A stretch of DNA of 11,353 nt from Rickettsiaceae bacterium. GTDB taxonomy: Bacteria > Pseudomonadota > Alphaproteobacteria > Rickettsiales > Rickettsiaceae. A program made the translations under genes and the position numbers. A model generated the notes under the pieces. That model was not told the origin of the DNA and made no database searches. It was given only the letters and a program-made list of their open reading frames with translations. The DNA lies in contig JAOMYS010000024.1 of NCBI GenBank assembly GCA_028372485.1, forward strand, positions 1 to 11,353, written 5' to 3'. Position 1 is the first letter of the stretch; each line of letters opens with the position of its first letter. Below are positions 1 to 6,289 of this stretch, one piece after another.

Positions 1-1
1 T

Positions 2-697
2 TCACCTAAGCTATTCAAATATTTCAAGGGATTTTGTTCAGCCCCAGAAGTAATAATGCTATTTGTATATATGAAATGTAGATTTTCTTTAAGTTACCGT
101 GATCTTGAAGAAATGGCTCGTATAAGAGGAGCTATAATAGACCATAGCACTTTACAGAGATGGGTCATGAAGTTTGTACCGCTAATTGATAAGCAAGTCA
201 GAAAAAGAAAGAAGTCCGTGGGTCTTAGCTGGCGCATGGATGAAACATATATTAAGCTAAATGGAGAATGGGTTTATCTTTACAGGGCAGTTGATTCGCT
301 TGGTAATACTATCGAATTTCTGCTTCGAAAACACAGGGACAAGGTGGCAGCGAAGGCTTTCTTTCGTAAAGCCCTTAAAAACAATGAGCGTCCAGAGAAG
401 ATAGCTATCGACAAGAGTGGAAGCAATATCTCAGCACTTGATAGTGTAAACAAAGATCTAGAAGAAGATGAGCAAATTGAGGTTAGGCAGAACAAATATC
501 TCAATAACATTGTAGAACAAGATCATAGATTTGTTAAGAAGCGAACTAAGCCTATGTTGGGCTTCAAAAACTTTCAATCCGCTAAAATTACCATCGCGGG
601 TATTGAAAATATTCGCATGATACAAAAAGGACAAATTACTGGAGCAGATACTCATCGTTATGCTTTTGAGAATTTTAAAATGCTCATGGCATCATAA
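2..697 (+). CDS. IS6-family transposase, 5' end cut by window edge
   Basis: This is a DDE/RNase H-fold transposase that would catalyse replicative cointegrate transposition of its own IS. The frame is open to the left edge, and the upstream residues SPKLFKYFKGF look like the normal N-terminus of the family, so the ATG at 56 is internal and only a few residues should be missing. Counting from the Met at 56, the visible motifs are the helix-turn-helix-like SLSYRDLEEM at 11-20, the first catalytic Asp in RMDETYIK (D62), the second in AIDKSGSN (D119) and the Glu in VEQDHRFVKKR (E154), followed by the typical PMLGFKNF block. No frameshift or stop is seen, and about 231 residues fit the usual 230-240. 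The sequence resembles transposases I associate with Rickettsiales-type genomes, but that is recall and not a search. Confidence 0.92.
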   Translation, partial: SPKLFKYFKGFCSAPEVIMLFVYMKCRFSLSYRDLEEMARIRGAIIDHSTLQRWVMKFVPLIDKQVRKRKKSVGLSWRMDETYIKLNGEWVYLYRAVDSLGNTIEFLLRKHRDKVAAKAFFRKALKNNERPEKIAIDKSGSNISALDSVNKDLEEDEQIEVRQNKYLNNIVEQDHRFVKKRTKPMLGFKNFQSAKITIAGIENIRMIQKGQITGADTHRYAFENFKMLMAS

Positions 698-745
698 TGC
701 CTATGATCCAAGATTCACGTGGGTTTGACAACTATCTTCAACAGA

Positions 746-757
746 TGCGACAGAACC
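746..757. repeat. Putative right terminal inverted repeat of the IS6 element
   Basis: TGCGACAGAACC marks the point where IS sequence meets the alkB remnant. Its reverse complement GGTTCTGTCGCA resembles the GGTTCTGT/GGCTTTGT-type tips of IS6 elements. The repeat may extend further inward (to about 740). The left partner is not in the window. Confidence 0.55.
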
Positions 758-1186
758 TTAAATAGCATCTCTCTATCACTCCCTATGCTAAGGGAAGCAA
801 TAATAGGTTCTGCTCCTAATGATTTTTCGTTATCGCTATGCCAACCCATGTAATCATTACCGCTATTGTAGTAATTTAACAACACAAAGTTAAATTTGTA
901 ATGCTTGTATTCTTCTATCTTGCGTTTAATATGTTTTATCTCTGCGATCCACATATCTGTTTTATGTACTTTGCCCGAATATTTATAATTTAAATTATAA
1001 TCACGACACCAATAGACTTTTCTCGGGCACTTTATCTCCTTGCCAAAAATAGTTATATATTCTTCTTTCCAAGGGATGTTATACAAAAGAAAGTTATGTA
1101 TCTCTTGAGCTTTTTTATTATCAATAAATTCTTTGTAATAATCTATTTCTAAGCCTTTCTTTTCTGGTTTCTGTATTAAACAACAT
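758..1186 (-). pseudogene. alkB: alkB-type 2-oxoglutarate/Fe(II) dioxygenase, disrupted by IS and probable frameshift
   Basis: This is the remnant of an AlkB-family enzyme, which removes alkyl groups from DNA bases by oxidative demethylation using Fe(II) and 2-oxoglutarate. The segment NYYNSGNDYMGWHSDNEKSL carries the HxD iron ligands (HSD) and the family's Asn-Tyr and Gly-Trp-His signature, followed by PIIASLSIGSDREMLFK. The frame then enters IS DNA and stops at 715-717, so the second iron His and the 2-oxoglutarate Arg are lost. At the other end the AlkB frame stays open to a stop at 1216-1218 but has no ATG or GTG; the TTG at 1086 lies inside clear homology (EIHNFLLYNIPWKEEY). An ATG at 1184-1186 opens in the +1 frame as MLFNTETRKE, like an AlkB N-terminus. 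One indel around 1153-1172 would therefore join the two frames. Two lesions make function very unlikely. Confidence 0.82.
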
Positions 1187-1222
1187 AGTGTAAAATATAA
1201 ATATATAAAATAGGCTTATACA

Positions 1223-1711
1223 ATGAATTTGTACAAAATATCTAAATACTTAAATTATAAGCTCATAGCTTGGGTCGTGTCATTTCAACTTATTGGAATA
1301 TATATAGGCTTAAGTACCAAATCTGCTATGAATCCCTGGTACATTGAACTAAACAAATCATCTCTTACTCCACCTGGATACATATTCAGTATTGTATGGC
1401 CTTTGCTGTACATCAGTTTAGCGATATTTGGATATAATCTTAATAAAACAAAAATTACTAAGTCCACATCTGGGTTATACATTATTTATTGGATACAAAT
1501 GCTATTGAATTGGTCTTGGAGTTATATTTTCTTTAATCTAAAAATGACCTTCATTGCATTAGCGCTCTTGGCTTCTATTGTCTTAATTAATTTTGTCATC
1601 ATCTTTTGTTTAATTAAACTACATAACAAAAATTGGTATATTATTATTCCATACTTTTTATGGATATGCTTTGCCTTATATTTAAATACAATAATTGTTA
1701 TAAGTAACTGA
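1223..1711 (+). CDS. tspO: TspO/MBR family tryptophan-rich sensory protein
   Basis: This is a polytopic inner-membrane protein of the TspO/peripheral benzodiazepine receptor family. Members bind porphyrins and other tetrapyrroles, and in photosynthetic bacteria modulate pigment genes and oxidative or light stress. Family hallmarks are visible: W39-Y40, then the PP pair P50-P51 and W59-P60 with LY at 62-63; the LNWSW segment at 95-99 and FF at 103-104; PYFLW at 143-147, F150-A151 and LN at 154-155. The length of 162 aa and five hydrophobic segments fit the family. The next gene starts 6 nt after the stop, so the two are probably co-transcribed. The start is supported by homology; a weak AGG lies 8 nt upstream. 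The coding sequence is noticeably AT-rich. Confidence 0.9.
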   Translation: MNLYKISKYLNYKLIAWVVSFQLIGIYIGLSTKSAMNPWYIELNKSSLTPPGYIFSIVWPLLYISLAIFGYNLNKTKITKSTSGLYIIYWIQMLLNWSWSYIFFNLKMTFIALALLASIVLINFVIIFCLIKLHNKNWYIIIPYFLWICFALYLNTIIVISN

Positions 1712-1717
1712 GATATT

Positions 1718-2605
1718 ATGAATATACTAATTACCGGAGGAACTGGTTTTATTGGTTCAGCTCTTGTTAATTCTCTTATAAACAACAAAAACTTCAACTT
1801 GATAATTATGTCAAGACAAAACCTGAAGATAAAAGGCATAAGATTGATAAGCTCTACTAGAGAAATTAACTTAAAAGAGAAGGTAGACGTTATAATAAAT
1901 CTTGCAGGTGCAACAATTAACAAGAGATGGAGCAATAGTTATAAAAGAGAATTAATAAATAGTAGACTGAAAATAACGAAGGATATCATATCCTTAATAA
2001 AGAGATTAAAAACAAAGCCCAGTTTGCTAATTAGCGCATCTGCAATAGGCTATTATGGATCACAAAATAATAGTCATATAGATGAATCCTCTTCGTGTGT
2101 TGAAGATTTTGCTCACAAGTTATGTAGTGTATGGGAGTTAGAAGCAAAAAAAGCAGAGAATTTTGGCGTAAGAACTTGTATCACCAGACTAGGAGTTGTG
2201 TTGGGAAAGAATGGCGGAGCACTAAAAGAAATGTTACCTGCATTTAAATGGGGTTTTGGTGGAATAATTGGCTCTGGGAATCAATGGTTTTCTTGGGTGC
2301 ATATAGAAGATGTTATAAATGTATTTAAATTTCTGATTAATAACAAAGGTCAAAGAGGTATATTCAACTTAACTTCGCCTAACCCTGTTAGCAATTTAAA
2401 ATTAACTAGGGCTATCGGTGAATCCTTGAATAAACCTACTATATTTACTATACCGGCTTTTATTATTAGACTAATATTTGGAGAAATGGGTGAATGCTTA
2501 TTACTTAAAGGATCGGCCGTATATCCATCAAAACTACTCAAAGGCAAGTATCAATTTAAATACCAATTTATAGATAAAGCATTAGATGATATACTAAAAG
2601 CATAA
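1718..2605 (+). CDS. TIGR01777 (YfcH/SDR39U1-like) epimerase-family protein
   Basis: This is an extended short-chain dehydrogenase fold protein of the TIGR01777 family (E. coli YfcH, human SDR39U1), which binds NADP(H); its physiological substrate is not established. The N-terminal Rossmann motif is GGTGFIG (7-13). Further signatures are NLAGA (61-65), followed by WSNSYKRELINSR, then SASAIGYYG (106-114) containing the catalytic-type Ser and Tyr, WELEA (139-143), RLGVVLGKNGGAL (157-169), and SWVHIEDV (192-199). The C-terminal region, ending with KGSAVYPSKLL (264-274), matches the DUF1731 extension. The length of 295 aa is normal and no damage is seen. The gene follows tspO by 6 nt. Family members recur in light-induced photolyase regions (recalled), which fits this context, but the actual reaction cannot be named. 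Confidence 0.9.
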   Translation: MNILITGGTGFIGSALVNSLINNKNFNLIIMSRQNLKIKGIRLISSTREINLKEKVDVIINLAGATINKRWSNSYKRELINSRLKITKDIISLIKRLKTKPSLLISASAIGYYGSQNNSHIDESSSCVEDFAHKLCSVWELEAKKAENFGVRTCITRLGVVLGKNGGALKEMLPAFKWGFGGIIGSGNQWFSWVHIEDVINVFKFLINNKGQRGIFNLTSPNPVSNLKLTRAIGESLNKPTIFTIPAFIIRLIFGEMGECLLLKGSAVYPSKLLKGKYQFKYQFIDKALDDILKA

Positions 2606-2620
2606 CCAAATCATCCATTA

Positions 2621-2634
2621 ATAATGTACATTAT
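2621..2634. promoter_or_regulatory. 14-bp perfect palindrome with TGTACA core; possible operator
   Basis: ATAATGTACATTAT is a perfect inverted repeat in the 44-nt gap between the TIGR01777 and DUF3429 genes, the largest gap before the tightly coupled run begins. A second, overlapping-type hexamer TATACA follows at 2632-2637. TGTACA-like hexamers are half-sites for LitR/CarH light regulators as I recall, but the usual 12-nt spacing between hexamers is not present. The site could be a regulator-binding site, part of an internal promoter, or chance in AT-rich DNA. Confidence 0.3.
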
Positions 2635-2649
2635 ACACAAAGAGATGTT

Positions 2650-3093
2650 ATGCGAACAATGACTAAAGCTTTTTATTATTTGATTTATGCTGGCACAATA
2701 CCATTTATCTTGTGTAGCATATGTTTTAGCACAGACATCAAAAGTATATATCTACTTGGATCAGTTGACAAAATATTGAGCGCGTATGGATTAGTAATTT
2801 TGTCATTTTTATCAGGCTCTCATTGGGGGCAACATCTATACATTAATAGGAGAATATGGGGTTGCACCCTACCGGTTTTAAGTAATATTATAGCGGTTTT
2901 GCTCTGTTTTAGCTTCTTAGTTATCAGCTTTAAGGAGCTGGTAGCAATATTTGTTGCTGCATTTATCATTTTACTCATTATTGATCATCGCCTTTTTCAA
3001 ATGCGCTTAATTAGCGATCATTACTTTCAAACACGTTGCTTTGTATCAGCAATAGTTATTATTTCTCTTATTATCTCAGGAGCTCTATCATGA
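2650..3093 (+). CDS. DUF3429 family membrane protein
   Basis: This is a small integral membrane protein of unknown function assigned to DUF3429. Four to five hydrophobic segments are seen: about 8-26, 42-57, 74-92, 96-110 and 129-146. The most characteristic stretch is LSAYGLVILSFLSGSHWG (43-60), with NIIAVLLCF following and YFQTR near 124-128, as in other DUF3429 proteins. A purine-rich AAAGAG lies shortly before the ATG; M4 is an alternative start. The stop overlaps the next ATG by 4 nt (ATGA), so this gene appears to be the first of the translationally coupled photolyase operon. In other proteobacteria DUF3429 proteins are also found near DUF2256 and photolyase genes (recall). The role is unknown. 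Confidence 0.8.
   Translation: MRTMTKAFYYLIYAGTIPFILCSICFSTDIKSIYLLGSVDKILSAYGLVILSFLSGSHWGQHLYINRRIWGCTLPVLSNIIAVLLCFSFLVISFKELVAIFVAAFIILLIIDHRLFQMRLISDHYFQTRCFVSAIVIISLIISGALS
3078..3082 (+). promoter_or_regulatory. Ribosome binding site that fixes the oxidoreductase start
   Basis: AGGAG sits 7 nt before the ATG at 3090, inside the end of the DUF3429 gene. It selects 3090 over the earlier in-frame ATG at 3036, which would add 18 residues ahead of the dinucleotide-binding fold. Confidence 0.8.
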
Positions 3094-4076
3094 TAAAAAT
3101 TGCTATCATAGGAGCTGGCTTATCAGGTATAACCTTTGCTCATCTATTGCAAGATTATGCTGATATTACGCTTTTTGAAAAAGCTCGTGGCGTGGGAGGA
3201 CGTATGTCAACTAGACGCGCAGAGCCATATTTTTTTGACCATGGAACGCAATATTTTACAGCTAGAACAAAACGCTTTCAGAATTTTATTCAGACTTTAA
3301 TAGGCAAAGGTATCATCGAACGGTGGAATGCGCACTATGTGAAATTTAGAGGCAATCAGATCATTGAAAAACGAAACTGGCTTGATGAAGAGCCGCGCTA
3401 TGTTGGCGTTCCGGGCATGAGTCACATAGCTAAATTTTTAGCGCAAGGACTGAATATTCATTGTAACAAAAGGATTACTTCCTTAAACCGCCAAGGAACG
3501 TGGCAATTAATAGACGAGGAAGGACAGCAATCTCAGGGTTTTGACTGGGTGATATGTACAGCGCCGTCACCACAAGTAGTCGATTTACTACCTGATTCCT
3601 TCAAGTATCATGCTGATATTCAAGTCATCAAGATGCGCGCCTGCTTTTCATTGATGCTTGGTTTTGAACAAAATATTACCCTCGATTTTGAGGCAGCTCA
3701 TGTTACTGATTCAGATTTGAGATGGATTGCTGTCAATAGCCATAAACCACAGCGACCGGATCTTTTTACCTTAATGGTTCATTCATCTGAGGATTATGCC
3801 GAGGCACATATCGATGATGATCGTGACCAAGTTATAAAGCATTTAATCAACGAGACCAGTCATATTATTGGGCAGGATGTAAGCCAGGCAAATTATAAAA
3901 ATATTCACGGTTGGCGATATGCAAACAACGCGGACAAAAAGCAAAAAAGCTCTGTATTTATAGATCAAGACCTTAAATTAGCGGCCTGTGGCGACTGGTG
4001 TCTTGGTGGGCGCGTGGAAGGTGCTTTTACTTCAGCTTACAACTTAACAAAATATATAAAAGAGAATAGATTGTGA
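3090..4076 (+). CDS. Renalase-like NAD(P)/FAD-dependent oxidoreductase (COG3380 type)
   Basis: This is a flavoprotein of the amine-oxidase/renalase-like group, probably soluble; its substrate is unknown. The protein has 328 aa. It begins MIKIAIIGAGLSG with the FAD-binding GxGxxG at 8-13, an acidic residue ending beta-2 (E30), and then KARGVGGRMSTRR (31-43), the hallmark of this family. FFDHGTQYFTAR follows, and the C-terminal GDWCLGGRVEGAFTSA segment closes the flavin site. The start at 3090 rests on an AGGAG ribosome binding site 7 nt upstream and on the ATGA overlap with the preceding stop. A 4-nt GTGA overlap links it to the SDR gene downstream. In light-induced clusters elsewhere such proteins accompany photolyases and fatty-acid-modifying enzymes (recall). 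Flavin chemistry fits the photolyase context, but any shared pathway is inference. Confidence 0.87.
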   Translation: MIKIAIIGAGLSGITFAHLLQDYADITLFEKARGVGGRMSTRRAEPYFFDHGTQYFTARTKRFQNFIQTLIGKGIIERWNAHYVKFRGNQIIEKRNWLDEEPRYVGVPGMSHIAKFLAQGLNIHCNKRITSLNRQGTWQLIDEEGQQSQGFDWVICTAPSPQVVDLLPDSFKYHADIQVIKMRACFSLMLGFEQNITLDFEAAHVTDSDLRWIAVNSHKPQRPDLFTLMVHSSEDYAEAHIDDDRDQVIKHLINETSHIIGQDVSQANYKNIHGWRYANNADKKQKSSVFIDQDLKLAACGDWCLGGRVEGAFTSAYNLTKYIKENRL

Positions 4077-4777
4077 TTTTTAATCCAAAAAATATTGCTA
4101 TTTTGGGTGCATCTGGCGCTATTGGCAGCGCATTTACAACCCTTTTGTCTCAAAAACATTCAAACGCAAGAATATTTGCATTTTCTAGAAATAGTGCAAC
4201 ATGTGAAATTGATTATAGCAGTGAATATTCAATTGCTGCAGCGGCTGAAATTGCAGCAAAAGAAAGGCCTTTAGATTTAGTTATTGTAGCTAATGGCATA
4301 CTTCATGATAAAGACTTAATACCAGAAAAGTCTTTACGAGATTTATCCGCTAGAAAACTGCATCGTATTTTTGAAGTTAATACGGTTACGCCCGCTCTTA
4401 TAGCTAAGCACTTTCTGCCCAAGCTCAATAAAGAACGACCATCAATCTTTGCTACTCTCTCTGCGCGCGTAGGCAGTATCTCAGATAATCAGCTTGGCGG
4501 GTGGTATGCTTATCGTTCTTCAAAAGCTGCTTTAAATATGATAATTAAAAGTGCTGCCATCGAGTTTGGCAGACGCAATAAGCAAGCTATTATCATTGGG
4601 CTTCATCCGGGCACTGTTGACAGTTATTTATCCAAGCCGTTTCAACGAAATATTGCAGATGGCAAGCTTTTTACACCTGAATATTCAGCTAAAAAGCTAT
4701 TGGAAGTTTTGGAAAATCTCAGCCCAGAGCAAACAGGTAAATGTTTTGCATGGGACGGTAAGGAGGTCTTGCCGTAA
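4073..4777 (+). CDS. Short-chain dehydrogenase/reductase (C-factor-like SDR)
   Basis: This is a classical SDR, an NAD(P)-dependent oxidoreductase with a single Rossmann domain of 234 aa. The cofactor motif GASGAIG lies at 12-18, the NAG-equivalent ANG at 73-75, and VNT at 102-104. The catalytic Ser is probably in SARVGS (130-135), with the YxxxK pair Y147 and K151 in YAYRSSK, and HPGTV after it (178-182). The short form with LSARVGSISDN resembles cell-cell-signalling C-factor (CsgA)-type SDRs; the substrate is unknown. The start is GTG at 4073, overlapping the upstream stop by 4 nt, with AGAG 8 nt before it. The stop abuts the ATG of the first photolyase gene with no gap. A strong AGGAGGT for that gene lies inside the 3' end of this one. 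Confidence 0.88.
   Translation: MIFNPKNIAILGASGAIGSAFTTLLSQKHSNARIFAFSRNSATCEIDYSSEYSIAAAAEIAAKERPLDLVIVANGILHDKDLIPEKSLRDLSARKLHRIFEVNTVTPALIAKHFLPKLNKERPSIFATLSARVGSISDNQLGGWYAYRSSKAALNMIIKSAAIEFGRRNKQAIIIGLHPGTVDSYLSKPFQRNIADGKLFTPEYSAKKLLEVLENLSPEQTGKCFAWDGKEVLP
4761..4767 (+). promoter_or_regulatory. Consensus Shine-Dalgarno for the first photolyase-family gene
   Basis: AGGAGGT is a full match to the anti-Shine-Dalgarno complement, 10 nt before the ATG at 4778. It is the strongest ribosome binding site I see in the window. It suggests high translation of this paralogue independent of coupling. Confidence 0.75.
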
Positions 4778-6289
4778 ATGCATATTGTTTGGTTTAAAAG
4801 AGATTTACGTATATATGATCATGAAGCTTTGGCTCAAGCTGCTAAACGTGGCCCCGTTTTGCCTCTTTATATTCTTGAACCAGATCTATGGCACCAACCT
4901 GATATGAGCTATCGGCATTATTTGTTTTTACAGGATTGTTTATCTGAGCTTAGCCAAGCTTTAGGAGAACTTGGTCAAAAATTAATTATAAAAGTGGGCA
5001 ACGCAGTGGGTGTGTTGGAAGAATTGCATGAATGTCATTCTATTGAAATCCTATGGTCTCATCAAGAAACATGGAATGGCTGGACTTACGCGCGCGACAA
5101 AGCAGTCAAACGCTGGTGCAAATCACACAATATTTTATGGCATGAGCCAGTCCAAAATGGTGTGGTACGTCGGCTAGATGATCGCGATGGCTGGGCAGCA
5201 CGTTGGTATCACCAGATGACCATGCCCCTTATAGACAGACCCTTAAATCTAAAAACAGTAAAAGGAATTCCAATAGAAGTTTTACCAAGATATGATGAAT
5301 TAAATCTTAGGCGGGACATCTCGAGTGAAATACAAAAAGGTGGGTGCATTGAAGGACTCAAAGCACTGAATAGCTTTCTATATGAGCGTGGAGAAAAGTA
5401 TACGAAAGAGATGTCATCACCTGTAACGGCCTTTGCGAGCTGTTCACGGCTCTCGGCTTATCTAGCTTTTGGCGCATTATCAATGCGTGAAGTGTTTCAA
5501 GCCTGCGAGAAGCGCAATCACGAAATTAAACAAATGCCTCGTGGCCAGAAAGGGAAATGGCCAAGCGCCATGCGCTCTTTTTTAGGGCGGTTGCGCTGGC
5601 ACTGTCACTTCATACAAAAGCTTGAAGATGAACCGCGTATTGAGTTTGAAAATATGCACCCAGCTTATGATGGGTTGCGTGAAAATGATTTCAACAATGA
5701 TTATTTTGAAGCATGGAAATCTGGAATGACTGGCTACACGATGATAGATGCCTGTATCCGTGCTTTAACAGCGACGGGGTGGTTGAATTTTCGTATGCGG
5801 GCCATGGTGATGAGCTTTGCAAGTTACCACCTCTGGCTACACTGGCGAAAACCAGCATTACATTTAGCTAATTTATTTACTGACTATGAACCAGGCATTC
5901 ATTATAGCCAAGTCCAAATGCAGTCAGGCACAACAGGAATCAACGCTATTCGCACTTATAATCCTATTAAGCAGGGGGTTGATCAAGATCCGGAAGGTGT
6001 GTTTATTCGTCACTGGATTCCAGAACTACGTGAGATGGATCAGGAATTTATTCACACCCCGTGGCAAGCTGCCTCACAAATGAATGGCTACCCTATGCCC
6101 ATCATTGATGAAAAAACAGCACGAAAAGCTGCTGCAGATGAGCTTTATGGCCTGAGGAAAAACAACACCACTCATAAGGAAGTAGCAAAGAAAATTGTGA
6201 GCAAGCATGGTAGCCGAAAGTCTAGCTTGCCAAGAACCGCGGGTAAGAAAAAAATAAAAAATGTCTTTCAAGGAGAATTACCACTATGA
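4778..6289 (+). CDS. Diverged cryptochrome/photolyase family protein (paralogue 1)
   Basis: This flavoprotein of 503 aa has the two photolyase domains: an N-terminal alpha/beta antenna domain (HIVWFKRDLRIYDHEAL, 2-18) and a helical FAD-binding domain (about 205-430), with SRLSAYLAFGALS (223-235), GYTMIDACIRAL (319-330) and YNPIKQGVDQDPEGVFIRHWIPEL (from 394). By hand alignment to E. coli PhrB, the Trp chain W306/W359/W382 becomes about Y297/W356/Y376, and the CPD contacts E274, N341 and M345 become R271, F338 and A342. The GIHYSQVQMQSGTTGIN block (373-389) replaces the NNGGWQWAASTG block. This points to a separate subfamily, perhaps a photoreceptor or a lyase with another target. A Lys/Arg-rich tail (about 466-496) could bind nucleic acid. 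It abuts the SDR gene and overlaps the next photolyase gene by 4 nt. It looks more GC-rich than its neighbours. Confidence 0.9.
   Translation: MHIVWFKRDLRIYDHEALAQAAKRGPVLPLYILEPDLWHQPDMSYRHYLFLQDCLSELSQALGELGQKLIIKVGNAVGVLEELHECHSIEILWSHQETWNGWTYARDKAVKRWCKSHNILWHEPVQNGVVRRLDDRDGWAARWYHQMTMPLIDRPLNLKTVKGIPIEVLPRYDELNLRRDISSEIQKGGCIEGLKALNSFLYERGEKYTKEMSSPVTAFASCSRLSAYLAFGALSMREVFQACEKRNHEIKQMPRGQKGKWPSAMRSFLGRLRWHCHFIQKLEDEPRIEFENMHPAYDGLRENDFNNDYFEAWKSGMTGYTMIDACIRALTATGWLNFRMRAMVMSFASYHLWLHWRKPALHLANLFTDYEPGIHYSQVQMQSGTTGINAIRTYNPIKQGVDQDPEGVFIRHWIPELREMDQEFIHTPWQAASQMNGYPMPIIDEKTARKAAADELYGLRKNNTTHKEVAKKIVSKHGSRKSSLPRTAGKKKIKNVFQGELPL

Larger units (their letters stand above)
1..757 (+). 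mobile_element. IS6-family insertion sequence, right portion (left end outside window)
   Basis: The element consists of a transposase gene with an intact DDE triad followed by about 60 bp of non-coding DNA that ends in TGCGACAGAACC (746-757). Read inward this is GGTTCTGTCGCA, which resembles the GGTTCTGTTGCA-type ends I know from IS6 elements. The end is placed at 757 because the minus-strand alkB homology stops exactly there: its reading frame is AlkB-like down to 758 and then runs into IS sequence. The left terminal repeat lies upstream of base 1, so neither the repeat pair nor the 8-bp target duplication typical of IS6 can be confirmed; TTAAATAG (758-765) would be the right copy of such a duplication. 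The transposase looks functional, so this may be a recent insertion. Confidence 0.8.

Noticed and set aside
715..1086. A 123-residue minus-strand reading frame starting at TTG 1086 taken as a complete gene
   Set aside because: The TTG is internal to AlkB homology that continues upstream, and its last 14 or so residues are encoded by IS DNA. It is a disrupted gene, so I report it as a pseudogene.
1168..1196. TTTCTG-17-TAAAAT as a promoter for tspO
   Set aside because: The -35 box matches the consensus poorly and the region is AT-rich, so such matches arise by chance. The true promoter is probably in 1160-1215 but cannot be fixed.
1522..1935. 137-residue minus-strand reading frame opposite tspO and TIGR01777
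   Set aside because: It is antisense to two well-supported genes and shows no recognisable family; a shadow frame.
3036..3089. Upstream ATG adding 18 residues to the renalase-like oxidoreductase
   Set aside because: AGGAG 7 nt before 3090, the ATGA overlap and the family N-terminus (MIKIAIIGAG) all support 3090.
3553..3558. Another TGTACA hexamer as an operator
   Set aside because: It is inside the oxidoreductase coding sequence with no second hexamer at a suitable distance; expected by chance.
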